Positions 1 to 6,952 of a stretch of 38,516 nt of DNA are shown here, one piece after another (within the stretch, counting starts at the first letter, position 1; each line of letters opens with the position of its first letter). The position numbers and the translations under genes were made by a program. The notes beneath the pieces are model-generated. The model saw only the letters and a list, made by a program, of their open reading frames with translations, was not told where the DNA came from and searched no databases. This DNA comes from Candidatus Yonathbacteria bacterium (lineage in GTDB: Bacteria; Patescibacteriota; Minisyncoccia; Phycocordibacterales; UBA1550), in assembly GCA_016215205.1 (NCBI GenBank), contig JACRKU010000005.1:1-38516 (forward strand), given 5' to 3'.

Positions 1-120
1 TCTTCGTTCATATTCCTTGTTTTTAGAATATGAGTATACGTGGAAATGAATCCTTGGGTATTCTGGAACTTGTTGAAAATCCTCATTTTTGCCAGTTTTT
101 AGGCCAGAGAGAATTCTCAT
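1..120 (-). CDS. Partial ORF in terminal repeat, unknown protein (N-terminus only)
   Basis: An ATG at 118-120 on the minus strand opens a frame that runs off the window edge, giving 40 residues that begin MRILSGLKTGKNEDFQQ. The identical 40-codon beginning occurs at the other window end on the plus strand. I do not recognise the family from this fragment. A multicopy gene such as a transposase-related or lineage-expanded protein would fit its repetition, but no motif proves it. Confidence 0.4.
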   Translation of the reverse strand, partial: MRILSGLKTGKNEDFQQVPEYPRIHFHVYSYSKNKEYERR

Positions 121-140
121 ATGTATGTGAACTTATTCAA
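1..140. repeat. Left copy of 140-bp inverted repeat
   Basis: Bases 1-140 are the exact reverse complement of 38376-38515; identity stops at 140/38376. The repeat covers the upstream region and first 40 codons of an ORF pointing out of the window at each end. A sequence present at least twice in the genome is the simplest reading, with the contig ending because the assembly graph branched there. The match length is close to a common maximum assembly k-mer (141). Confidence 0.9.
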
Positions 141-151
141 CCAGAAAAACC

Positions 152-213
152 GCGCATCCCATTTTGTCGCATTTGCTTGATACAGAAAGCAAATGCGACA
201 AATGGGGATGCGC
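152..213 (-). terminator. Long hairpin after nuclease gene
   Basis: Arms of 27 nt (152-178 and 187-213) are complementary with one mismatch around an 8-nt loop. The hairpin begins at the stop codon of the minus-strand nuclease gene. There is no long T-run, so it may act as a 3'-end stabiliser as much as a terminator. Confidence 0.6.
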
Positions 214-1097
214 TATCTTTTCATCACATACATATCCTGACTAAAACCCCCCACTCCGACAAATTCTACGGCGGAGTCGCCATTCAAAATAAATTCATAC
301 GGGCGGCAATTTATACACCCCCCCTCTTTGGTCACCACATCATACGCGCCTGCGGGGCAGATGAAAGTTTTTTCTGGGCCATCGCGTTTTGCAGTATCGC
401 GAGCGTCTTTGACCTTCATCGCGACAGCGAGCACATCTCGGCGCGCGGTGTCCGCGTTGGGTAATTCTTTTTCTATCATTTTGTCGCTTTCCAAATACCA
501 ATAACTCGCTTTGGTCACTTTGCGATTTTGAAGCGCGCTCACGAGGAGAATATAAATAGGGAGCTGGAGCGAGCCGTCTTTTTCTTCGTTCTTTCCGGTT
601 TTGAAATCCACGATGTGTAGCGAATTTGTTTCCGGCAAATATTCTATCCAGTCCACAAGTCCGTTTAAAATGATGTTGTGCTCTTCGCTCAAATAAAAAT
701 TGCATGGCATTTTGTCTTGCGGAAGCTTGATGCATTTGTTCACGAGGAAACGCGGGTCACTCATTACCTTTTCGAGCATTACCGTACCGCGCGCTTTGAA
801 CCCCATCTCCTCTTCATCATTTAAAAAGCCTCCCTTCTTTCCGGAAACTTTTTTCCACTCCGCTTCATAGAGCGCGAGTAGGTCTCTGTTCATACGCGAC
901 TCTGCGGGGAAATCCGCAAGCCCTTCGAGCACCTCGTGCACCGCGATACCAAGCGACATGTGCGGCGTGACGATAGAAACTTTATGCCCCGTCTTTGGGT
1001 CCTTGTACATATTGTGCAAGTAGTACGAGCGCGGGCACTTGATAAAGTCCCCAATCGACGAATGCGACACCCATACTGCGGTATATTTATCTGGCAT
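213..1097 (-). CDS. PD-(D/E)XK nuclease, RecB/Cas4-like, with putative Fe-S cysteines
   Basis: The 294-aa protein shows the RecB-family nuclease signature in order: an early Cys in KCPRSYY, a His in AVHEVLEGL (about residue 54), an Asp in NGLVDWIEY, the DxK motif in HIVDFKTGK, and a QLPIYILL helix. A C-terminal cluster (ICPAG, GCINC) supplies three more cysteines, so a Cas4/AddB-like 4Fe-4S site is likely. This is the domain used in end resection and exonucleases. It starts 8 nt after the stop of a RelE-like toxin, so it is probably co-transcribed with the toxin-antitoxin pair. No cas genes are nearby, so a CRISPR role is not supported. It could be a standalone RecB-like nuclease of repair or defence. 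Confidence 0.8.
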   Translation of the reverse strand: MPDKYTAVWVSHSSIGDFIKCPRSYYLHNMYKDPKTGHKVSIVTPHMSLGIAVHEVLEGLADFPAESRMNRDLLALYEAEWKKVSGKKGGFLNDEEEMGFKARGTVMLEKVMSDPRFLVNKCIKLPQDKMPCNFYLSEEHNIILNGLVDWIEYLPETNSLHIVDFKTGKNEEKDGSLQLPIYILLVSALQNRKVTKASYWYLESDKMIEKELPNADTARRDVLAVAMKVKDARDTAKRDGPEKTFICPAGAYDVVTKEGGCINCRPYEFILNGDSAVEFVGVGGFSQDMYVMKR

Positions 1098-1105
1098 GAT
1101 TATTT

Positions 1106-1363
1106 TTACTTATAAATACCGTGATCACCAATGGTATGAAAATGCACCGTTTTTTCATCCACAAGATCAAAAATTATTCGGTGTCGGTTGTCAATTGAAA
1201 AAGCCCAGAACCCCGCAAACTTCCCCTTGAGTTTGTGGGTTGCAAGAATTGGGTCTTTCCAATCTTTGCGAAACACTCGCTCTCTCTTTTCAGCAACCAA
1301 CTTCACCTCTTGTGAAAGTTTTTTATACTGTCGCGCAAAGTTTGGTGAATAGTAAATTTCCAT
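1106..1363 (-). CDS. RelE/ParE-superfamily toxin
   Basis: This 85-aa protein has the small basic fold of type II toxins. It opens with MEIYYSPNFARQYKKL, and shows the typical central HKLKGKFAGFWAFSI and the RHRIIFDLVDEKTVHFH strand followed by a terminal GDHGIYK. Such proteins are ribosome-dependent mRNA interferases (RelE/YafQ) or gyrase poisons (ParE); the sequence alone does not decide which. The start codon lies 3 nt after the stop of the upstream RHH antitoxin gene, the classical antitoxin-first order. The downstream nuclease follows after 8 nt. Confidence 0.85.
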   Translation of the reverse strand: MEIYYSPNFARQYKKLSQEVKLVAEKRERVFRKDWKDPILATHKLKGKFAGFWAFSIDNRHRIIFDLVDEKTVHFHTIGDHGIYK

Positions 1364-1366
1364 GAC

Positions 1367-1582
1367 TTAGCGCAAATCTTTCAAGGAATGGAGTTTCTTT
1401 CCTTTGCTAGACTTAAACTCAAAACGGCTTTGCCCTAAGTCACGCAAAAGCATATTTTCTTTGCGTTCTCGTATGACTGCTCGGAAAAATTCACTTACCG
1501 AAGCGTATCCGCCGGTTTTTACTTCATTCTCCACTTCTTTTTTCACACTTGCGGGAACTGAAATGTTGATGATTGTTCTCAT
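1367..1582 (-). CDS. Ribbon-helix-helix antitoxin, ParD/CopG type
   Basis: The 71-aa protein begins with a beta-strand and two helices typical of RHH DNA-binding antitoxins (RTIINISVPASVKKEVENEV, then GGYASVSEFFRAVIRER). The C-terminal tail is charged and would wrap the toxin. It is the first gene of the antitoxin-toxin-nuclease operon. Autoregulation is likely because a palindrome sits inside its promoter. The -10 box ends 6 nt before the ATG, so the mRNA is probably leaderless. Confidence 0.85.
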   Translation of the reverse strand: MRTIINISVPASVKKEVENEVKTGGYASVSEFFRAVIRERKENMLLRDLGQSRFEFKSSKGKKLHSLKDLR

Positions 1583-1588
1583 AATTTA

Positions 1589-1617
1589 ACTGTAACAAAG
1601 TGTATTACAGAAGTCAA
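1589..1617 (-). promoter_or_regulatory. Promoter and palindromic operator of the toxin-antitoxin operon
   Basis: On the minus strand TTGACT (1617-1612) and TACAGT (1594-1589) are separated by 17 bp, and the ATG follows 6 nt later. A perfect palindrome with CTGTAA and TTACAG arms and a 9-nt centre (1590-1610) fills the spacer and overlaps the -10 box. That is where an RHH antitoxin would be expected to bind for autorepression. Confidence 0.7.
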
Positions 1618-1637
1618 TACATAACATAATATGGCGC

Positions 1638-3290
1638 CTATCTCCCTTTTCCGCGCGCAATGGCGGCCTTGATAAAAGCGTTAAAAATTGGGTGTGGGTC
1701 GAGAGGTCGCGCTTCAAACTCGGGATGAAACTGTGTACCCAAAAAGAACGGGTGCACGCTCGTAGGTAGCTCGGCGATTTCCATAAGCCTGCCATCTGGT
1801 GACATGCCAGAAAACACAAGACCTTTCTCCTCGAGTGCTCCAACATACTCTGGGTTCACTTCAAATCGGTGGCGATGACGCTCCACAACTGAATCTTTTC
1901 CATACGCCCTTTGCGCAATGGTCCCCTTTTTAAGCACTGCTTCATACGCGCCAAGGCGCATACTCCCCCCAAGGTTTCCCTTCTCCATATTTTCTTTTTG
2001 CCCCTCCATAATATCCACGATGAGGTGCTTTGACTTCGAATCAATCTCGCGCGAGGTTGCGTCTTTGAAACCAAGAACATTCCTCGCATACTCAATTACG
2101 GCAAGTTGCATGCCGTAGCAAATGCCAAAATACGGAATCTTGTGTTCGCGCGCAAAACGAATAACATTGAGCTTGCCCTCTACGCCGCGCGAGCCGAAAC
2201 CGCCGGGCACGAGAATACCATCAAAACCAATGAGCTCCGCGAGCGGTGCATCCTTACCTTCAAACGTCGTAGCGCTGAGCCACACGAGCTTTGCTTTTTT
2301 CCCTTGGTGGATTGCCGAATACTTGAGCGCTTCAATAACGGAGAGATACGAATCCGCAAGGACATAATCGCCCGTATCAAAATATTTTCCCACTATCGCA
2401 ATACGAACTTCGTCTTTTACATTGCCAGCCTTGCGCGCAAACGCTTTCCATTCTTTCCATTCCGCGCTTTCCCCTCGTGACTTTAGCTTCAGACGTTTTA
2501 AGATTTTTTCTCCGAGTTTGTCCTTTTCGAAATTGCCCGGAACATCGTAAATACTATCAACATCGGGTGCGGAAATGACGCTCTCTGGAATGACATTGCA
2601 AAAAAGCGCGAGTTTTTCTTTGCGCTTTGCGTCTAGTGCCACATCACTACGCGCGATAATAAAATCTGGCTGAATCCCCGTGCTATTTAGGGCTCGCACC
2701 GCGTGCTGTGTCGGCTTTGTTTTCATTTCTCCGACTTTTGACGGCGTGGGAAGGTAGCTCACAATGGCAAAAAGCACATCATCTGGATTTTTTATTTTGA
2801 GCATTCTCGCCGTCTCGAGAAAAAGAATGTTCTCGTACTCGCCAACGGTACCGCCGACCTCGATGACTACAATCTCGGCGTTCGCCTTGTCCACCGCGTT
2901 GTTGATGCGATCAATGACCTCGTACGGAATATGCGGCACCACCTGTACGCACTTGCCTTTATACGCGAGCGCGCGTTCTTTTTGAATAACAGACAAATAC
3001 ACGCGTCCTGTCGTCATATAGTTGTCACGAGTAAGCGAGGTGTCGAGAAAGCGCTCGTAGTTGCCCATATCCTGATCTGTTTCGTCGCCGTCTTTGAGCA
3101 CAAACACTTCGCCGTGCTCGGTTGGGTTCATCGTGCCAGCGTCCACATTCACATACGGGTCAATCTTCATCGCTGTCACACGGTAACCGTGCGACTGCAA
3201 GATTTTTCCGATAGAAGAAGTCGTGATACCCTTGCCGACTCCGGAAATCACGCCGCCCACCACAAAAATATACTTGCGAATCTTCTTCAT
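1638..3290 (-). CDS. pyrG: CTP synthase
   Basis: The 550-aa protein is full length. It makes CTP from UTP, ATP and glutamine. The N-terminal synthetase domain starts KYIFVVGGVISGVGKGI and carries the DPYVNVDAGTMNPTEHGEVF segment. The C-terminal glutamine amidotransferase domain has the oxyanion region VPGGFGSRG, the nucleophile Cys in FGICYGMQ, and the His-Glu pair in TQFHPEF. The residue after the nucleophile is Tyr where Leu is most common. Its ATG is 1 nt past the stop of ftsX, so it is the last gene of a prfB-ftsE-ftsX-pyrG run. pyrH at the other end of the window belongs to the same pyrimidine pathway. Confidence 0.97.
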   Translation of the reverse strand: MKKIRKYIFVVGGVISGVGKGITTSSIGKILQSHGYRVTAMKIDPYVNVDAGTMNPTEHGEVFVLKDGDETDQDMGNYERFLDTSLTRDNYMTTGRVYLSVIQKERALAYKGKCVQVVPHIPYEVIDRINNAVDKANAEIVVIEVGGTVGEYENILFLETARMLKIKNPDDVLFAIVSYLPTPSKVGEMKTKPTQHAVRALNSTGIQPDFIIARSDVALDAKRKEKLALFCNVIPESVISAPDVDSIYDVPGNFEKDKLGEKILKRLKLKSRGESAEWKEWKAFARKAGNVKDEVRIAIVGKYFDTGDYVLADSYLSVIEALKYSAIHQGKKAKLVWLSATTFEGKDAPLAELIGFDGILVPGGFGSRGVEGKLNVIRFAREHKIPYFGICYGMQLAVIEYARNVLGFKDATSREIDSKSKHLIVDIMEGQKENMEKGNLGGSMRLGAYEAVLKKGTIAQRAYGKDSVVERHRHRFEVNPEYVGALEEKGLVFSGMSPDGRLMEIAELPTSVHPFFLGTQFHPEFEARPLDPHPIFNAFIKAAIARGKGR

Positions 3291-3291
3291 G

Positions 3292-4224
3292 TTACTTTGA
3301 AGTCAAGTACTTACGTACCGCTAAATAGCTCGATACTGCCCCAAGTGCGATGCCCGACGAAACAATAATTAGGAAAATCTGTACAAAATTTGCGACGAAG
3401 TAGTGCAATAAATCGACTCCGCCATAAAAAACTTGAGTGGTATTTTTAAGCCAGTAGGTAATCGGGTAAAAAAGAATGAGAGTTAGGAACGACGCCACGA
3501 GGCCGTAAAGAATCCCCTCAACCACAAATGGTCCGCGAATATATTCTTTGCTACCGCCAACGAGACGCATTACTCCAATCTCGTCGCGCGCGATAAAAAT
3601 GGCGAGACGGATTGTGTTGAAAGTAATTAAAATGGAAATGCCGACCATTACCGCGGTGATGATACCGCCGAGTTTTTTGACTCCGACGATAAGTTTTGAA
3701 AGACGCTCAATGGCGGCTTTATTGTCGTTGTAGTTTACCTTGCTTACGATGGAGATAGCGCTTCCGGCTGAAAGCTCGGACTTGTTTAAAAGAAAGTTTG
3801 AGATGCCTTCGTACTGTGAAGGCTCGCGCGCTTTCACGGTGAGGGTAGCTGGGAGCGGATTGTCCCCTATTTCATCGAGAGCTTGAGTGATACGATGGTC
3901 GTTTTCGTGGCGAGAGCGAAACTCATCAAGTGCCCGTTCGCGCGAGATGTACTCAACTGTTTTTACTTCGGGCAAAGTCTCAAGCTGTTTTTTCAAGTCC
4001 ATAATTGCGGATTCAGTGGCTTTTGCGTCTACATAAATATTGATGTCAATTTTATCTTGAAGGTCTTTGAGCGCCGTGCCGAGAAACGCCGTAATGATAA
4101 GTGTTGAAGCAATCATAAAGAGCGCAACGATCATCACAAAAACGGCAGAAAGCGAAACGCTGCCGTTTCGCCAAAAACTGACGAATCCTGCTTTTATAAT
4201 TCTTTTAATGGTTGTCCAGAGCAT
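3292..4224 (-). CDS. ftsX: Cell division protein FtsX
   Basis: FtsX is the membrane partner of the ATPase FtsE and couples division to septal peptidoglycan hydrolase activation. The protein has one N-terminal membrane helix (about residues 20-45), an extracytoplasmic domain (KIDINIYVDAKAT, SRERALDEF), and three C-terminal membrane segments. The ORF track begins at a GTG (4251), but that codon lies inside an extended -10 element, so I place the start at the ATG of MLWTTIKRI (4224), giving 310 aa. ftsE lies upstream across a structured intergenic element; pyrG follows after 1 nt. Confidence 0.92.
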   Translation of the reverse strand: MLWTTIKRIIKAGFVSFWRNGSVSLSAVFVMIVALFMIASTLIITAFLGTALKDLQDKIDINIYVDAKATESAIMDLKKQLETLPEVKTVEYISRERALDEFRSRHENDHRITQALDEIGDNPLPATLTVKAREPSQYEGISNFLLNKSELSAGSAISIVSKVNYNDNKAAIERLSKLIVGVKKLGGIITAVMVGISILITFNTIRLAIFIARDEIGVMRLVGGSKEYIRGPFVVEGILYGLVASFLTLILFYPITYWLKNTTQVFYGGVDLLHYFVANFVQIFLIIVSSGIALGAVSSYLAVRKYLTSK

Positions 4225-4236
4225 GATGTTATTTGT

Positions 4237-4267
4237 ATTGTAGCATACCACCTACGCGTTCTGCCAA
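4237..4267 (-). promoter_or_regulatory. Probable ftsX promoter
   Basis: An extended -10 TGcTACAAT (TACAAT at 4242-4237) is preceded by TTGGCA (4267-4262) with a 19-bp spacer. The -10 ends 12 nt before the chosen ATG. This argues against the upstream GTG as start and gives ftsX-pyrG a promoter separate from ftsE. Confidence 0.5.
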
Positions 4268-4274
4268 TTTTCAC

Positions 4275-4398
4275 AAAACTTCAAAATTTAGATGAAGCTC
4301 AAGGCAAAACCGCGCGTTTCGCCTGAGGTGTACGAACATGTACTCCGAGGAAGAAACGCGTGGTTTTAACGCAGAGATTCGCTAAATTTGGAAGTTTT
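4275..4398. repeat. Nested palindromic element between ftsE and ftsX
   Basis: The outer arms (4275-4291 and 4382-4398, 17 nt) match with one mismatch. An inner pair, AAAACCGCGCGTTTC and GAAACGCGTGGTTTT, matches with one G-T pair, and a further partial stem lies in the centre. The right arm reaches into the ftsE stop codon. The element could be a terminator or attenuator separating ftsE from ftsX, or a dispersed palindromic repeat. Confidence 0.6.
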
Positions 4399-5077
4399 AC
4401 AACGCGTATTTGCCTGTAGAGTCATCACGAATAATCTTCCCATGATCCATCGTAATAACACGCTTGCCGAGCGCCTCCACAACCCCTTTGTTATGTGTGG
4501 TCAAAATAACCGTCGTCCCCATATCATTGATTTTCTTCAAAATTTGGACGATTTCGTAGGTGTTAATCGGGTCAAGGTTTCCCGTTGGTTCGTCGGCGAT
4601 AATGAGGTCCGGGTGGTTCACAATAGCGCGCGCGATGGCAACACGCTGGAGCTCACCGCCACTAAGCTGCCGCGGGAAATTCCACATTTTTTGAGAAAGA
4701 TCGACGAGTTCGAGCACATGCGGCACGTCGGAAGCGATTTCTTCTTCTGTTTTTCCGGCGACCTCCATGGCAAACGCCACATTTTCGTATGCAGTCTTGT
4801 TTGGAAGAAGACGGAAGTCTTGAAAAATAATACCGATGCGGCGGCGAAGCTCCGGCATGTCATGCGCTTTCACTTTTTGGATATCAACAGAGTCAAAAGA
4901 CACACTGCCATCCGTGGCAGAATCCTCCCCCAGGAGAAGTTTTACCAATGTGGTCTTTCCTGCACCTGAGTGTCCGACAATAGACACAAATTCTCCCTGC
5001 TTTACAGAAAGTGTTACACCATTCAAAGCTACAGTGCCGTCGGGATAGGATTTTGAAACATTGTCGAAGTAAATCAT
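4397..5077 (-). CDS. ftsE: Cell division ATP-binding protein FtsE
   Basis: This 226-aa ABC ATPase has Walker [10 protein letters not shown] (about residue 35), the Q-loop IIFQDFRLL, the signature [14 protein letters not shown], Walker [13 protein letters not shown] and the switch His in ILTTHNK. It is the usual length for FtsE and partners FtsX encoded next. It sits 43 nt downstream of prfB, as is common in Gram-positive and CPR genomes. An AGGAG lies directly before the ATG, one of the few Shine-Dalgarno-like matches in the window, although the spacing is very short. Confidence 0.95.
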   Translation of the reverse strand: MIYFDNVSKSYPDGTVALNGVTLSVKQGEFVSIVGHSGAGKTTLVKLLLGEDSATDGSVSFDSVDIQKVKAHDMPELRRRIGIIFQDFRLLPNKTAYENVAFAMEVAGKTEEEIASDVPHVLELVDLSQKMWNFPRQLSGGELQRVAIARAIVNHPDLIIADEPTGNLDPINTYEIVQILKKINDMGTTVILTTHNKGVVEALGKRVITMDHGKIIRDDSTGKYAL

Positions 5078-5120
5078 TCTCCTACTTTAACAAATTTTTA
5101 TACATCTGGGAAATCTTTCA

Positions 5121-6005
5121 TCAAAGATTCTTTTCCGCTTCAATGAACGGCATTATTTCGCCATCTTCGAGTACGGCGTCCACATTACTCGTCTCGACAC
5201 CCGTGCGGTGATCCTTTACCATTTTGTACGGATGAATGACATACGAGCGAATCTGGTTCCCCCATTCTATCTCGGTCGTCTTCGAGATATACATTCCGCT
5301 CTCTGCGGCTTTTCTTTCTTCGTCCTGCTTCTTAAAAAGTTTGCCTTTCAAAATTTGCACCGCTTTTTTGCGGTTTTGTTCTTGTGAACGCTCGGTCTCC
5401 ACATGCACGGCAATCCCCGCGGGGATATGCACCACGCGCACGGCGGTCTCCCTCTTGTTCACGTTTTGACCGCCGGGACCGGATGAACGGCTAAACTCAA
5501 CCCTGATGTCGTCCGCGGGAATAACGATTTCATCATTTGCGCCATCTTTGAAATCCGGAATAATTTCCACCATTGAAAACGAAGTATGGCGAAGTTTTTT
5601 TGCATTGAATGGAGAAATGCGCACAAGGCGATGCACCCCGGACTCATTTTTGAGCATGCCGTACGCATTCTTGCCGTGAATCTCGACAGTGATGTTCCTA
5701 TAGCCGCCGTGGTCATTTTTATTTTCGTGGAGAAGCTTCGTTTCAAAATTCTGTTTTTCAAAAAACTTGAGGTACATAGTGAGAAGCATGCTCGAAAAAT
5801 CCTCAGCATCGTCGCCGCCCGCTCCGGAGAAAATGGTCATCACTGCATTACCGCGATCATACTTGCCCACACCGGCAATTTTTTCTTTGAGGTCGGCAAT
5901 TTCTTTTATGACCGCCTGCGCATGTATTTTGTCAGACCAAAAGTCGCCAGAGACCATCTCGGCTTCAAGCTCTGTGATTTTTGCGTGCATTTCTTCTTTT
6001 GTCAT
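5121..6005 (-). CDS. prfB: Peptide chain release factor 2 (short form)
   Basis: The protein contains the GGQ motif (SSGPGGQNVNKRETAVR) that triggers peptidyl-tRNA hydrolysis. It also has the SPF tripeptide (VRISPFNAKKLRHTSF) that marks RF2 rather than RF1, so it reads UGA and UAA. At 294 aa it lacks about 70 N-terminal residues compared with the usual 365. There is no sign of the in-frame UGA autoregulatory frameshift site. The ATG is 7 nt after a TATACT box. RF2 argues that UGA is a stop codon here, unlike in Gracilibacteria or Absconditabacteria. Confidence 0.95.
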   Translation of the reverse strand: MTKEEMHAKITELEAEMVSGDFWSDKIHAQAVIKEIADLKEKIAGVGKYDRGNAVMTIFSGAGGDDAEDFSSMLLTMYLKFFEKQNFETKLLHENKNDHGGYRNITVEIHGKNAYGMLKNESGVHRLVRISPFNAKKLRHTSFSMVEIIPDFKDGANDEIVIPADDIRVEFSRSSGPGGQNVNKRETAVRVVHIPAGIAVHVETERSQEQNRKKAVQILKGKLFKKQDEERKAAESGMYISKTTEIEWGNQIRSYVIHPYKMVKDHRTGVETSNVDAVLEDGEIMPFIEAEKNL

Positions 6006-6012
6006 TTTGGTC

Positions 6013-6018
6013 AGTATA
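6013..6018 (-). promoter_or_regulatory. -10 box of prfB
   Basis: TATACT on the minus strand ends 7 nt before the prfB ATG and abuts the terminator hairpin of the tRNA-Thr unit. The -35 region falls inside the hairpin arm and is weak. Confidence 0.5.
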
Positions 6019-6048
6019 ACAAAAATACCGCGTCCGCGGTATTTTTGT
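6019..6048 (-). terminator. Terminator after tRNA-Thr(CGT)
   Basis: A perfect 14-bp stem (ACAAAAATACCGCG with its complement) closes on a 2-nt loop and ends in a T-run on either strand. It sits 5 nt after the mature 3' end of tRNA-Thr(CGT). Confidence 0.8.
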
Positions 6049-6053
6049 AAGTT

Positions 6054-6127
6054 GAGCCAACCCCGGGAATTGAACCCGGAACCTACGGTTTACGATACCG
6101 TTGCTCTACCAGTTGAGCTAGGTCGGC
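6054..6127 (-). tRNA. tRNA-Thr (CGT)
   Basis: The cloverleaf is complete: acceptor GCCGACC with GGTTGGC, D-stem GCTC/GAGC, anticodon stem ACGGT/ACCGT around loop ATCGTAA (anticodon CGT, codon ACG), T-arm CCGGG-TTCAATT-CCCGG. CCA is not encoded. The first ten bases overlap the 3' end of the HNH endonuclease ORF. Confidence 0.93.
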
Positions 6128-6585
6128 TTGTATTTTCTTTGGTAGGGGACAAATAAACGTGCTTCTACTGCCCTTTTACTGCCTGCACGACTATTTCTTC
6201 CTTTTCCCTTATTTAGTGCTGCGTATGTTGATGAAAGTGCATCACAATTTGGGCAAACAAGTCTCAAATTACTTTCCTTGTTATTGCGCCAGTTGCCGTC
6301 AATATGATCAGCGACTAAGGGAACTTGCCCAGTCACAATGTTCACATTAGACCACGAACATAGAACGCACTTATTGCTGTACTTCTCACGCAGGTACCTT
6401 TTAACATGCGTTGAAACTGTACCAAGGCGAGACAATCCACTCTGCCTACCTTCCTTCCAGTTTATAATATACGATTCGTGCTGGTACGCAAGCTGGCAGA
6501 CATTACTGCAATATTTGTATCCTGCGCGAGCTGGCTCCTTCCCGCAGTTTAAACATCTACCATTTAATTTTTTTGCCTTAGGCAC
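6118..6585 (-). CDS. HNH homing-type endonuclease ending inside tRNA-Thr(CGT)
   Basis: The 155-aa protein has an N-terminal zinc ribbon (GRCLNCGKEP, then YKYCSNVCQ). Its HNH core reads KCVLCSW, then VADHIDGNWRNNKESNLRLVCPNC, with the catalytic His in ADHIDG and paired cysteines for structural zinc. Such freestanding HNH proteins are often intronless homing endonucleases. A GTG start is chosen because TATAAT ends exactly 6 nt upstream. The final codons read into the tRNA acceptor stem, and the TAG stop is formed by tRNA bases 8-10. No intron is visible around it. Confidence 0.85.
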   Translation of the reverse strand: MPKAKKLNGRCLNCGKEPARAGYKYCSNVCQLAYQHESYIINWKEGRQSGLSRLGTVSTHVKRYLREKYSNKCVLCSWSNVNIVTGQVPLVADHIDGNWRNNKESNLRLVCPNCDALSSTYAALNKGKGRNSRAGSKRAVEARLFVPYQRKYKPT

Positions 6586-6591
6586 GTTTCA

Positions 6592-6620
6592 ATTATATAT
6601 TGAATGCAGACCTAAATCAA
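6592..6620 (-). promoter_or_regulatory. Promoter of the HNH endonuclease gene
   Basis: On the minus strand TTGATT (6620-6615), a 17-bp spacer and TATAAT (6597-6592) are followed by 6 nt and the GTG start. This is close to the sigma-70 consensus and implies a leaderless transcript. Confidence 0.7.
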
Positions 6621-6653
6621 ATCTAAAAGTGGTCGTTCTTTAACCAACACTTG

Positions 6654-6726
6654 AGCCGATGTCCGGGATTGAACCGGAGACCTCGTCCTTACCAAGGACG
6701 CACTCTACCAACTGAGCTACATCGGC
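6654..6726 (-). tRNA. tRNA-Thr (GGT)
   Basis: Acceptor GCCGATG pairs with CATCGGC. The anticodon stem CGTCC/GGACG holds loop TTGGTAA (anticodon GGT, codons ACC/ACT). The T-arm is TCCGG-TTCAATC-CCGGA. CCA is not encoded. A partial copy of its 5' half lies just upstream. Confidence 0.93.
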
Positions 6727-6737
6727 TTATCTACATT

Positions 6738-6765
6738 GCTTACCTACCAAGACAGCTACATCGGC
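6738..6765 (-). pseudogene. Truncated duplicate of tRNA-Thr(GGT) 5' half
   Basis: The first 12 bases GCCGATGTAGCT and the D-loop stretch TTGGTAG of the neighbouring tRNA are repeated here, 39 nt upstream of the intact gene. The copy ends after the D-arm and cannot form a tRNA. It is a scar of a tandem duplication or of an insertion at the tRNA. Confidence 0.65.
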
Positions 6766-6808
6766 TTTAACGATATCTCGACACGATACACTATTTAATA
6801 CATTCTTT

Positions 6809-6884
6809 CAATACAAGTGAAGCAGTTCACTTGTATTGACCGCGCAAAATTAAAAGCCCTTTTGGGCTTTAATTTTGCGCGGTC
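6809..6884 (-). terminator. Two tandem hairpins after tRNA-Asp, the first overlapping the tRNA
   Basis: The first hairpin (6838-6884) has about 21-bp arms closed by AGCCC/GGGCT. Its upstream arm, in transcription order, includes the last 7 bases of the tRNA-Asp acceptor 3' strand. The second (6809-6838) is a perfect 13-bp stem with loop gcag on the plus strand. Together they likely stop the tRNA-Asp unit. Confidence 0.7.
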
Positions 6885-6952
6885 GATGGGATTTGAACCC
6901 ACGATCTCTTCCGTGACAGGGAAGCGCTTTGGACCAGCTAAGCTACGACCGC
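6878..6952 (-). tRNA. tRNA-Asp (GTC)
   Basis: Acceptor GCGGTCG pairs with CGACCGC and the discriminator is G, as expected for Asp. The anticodon arm is CTTCC-CTGTCAC-GGAAG (anticodon GTC). Its 5' ten bases overlap the end of the LAGLIDADG ORF and its 3' acceptor strand is part of a terminator hairpin. Confidence 0.93.

Noticed and set aside
30-464. 144-aa plus-strand ORF at the window start
   Set aside because: It spans the terminal repeat, a long hairpin and the antisense of the nuclease 3' end, and has no family signature.
213-1097. Cas4 of a CRISPR system
   Set aside because: No other cas genes and no repeat-spacer array were found in the window.
4388-4969. 193-aa plus-strand ORF
   Set aside because: It lies entirely antisense to ftsE, whose ABC motifs are clear.
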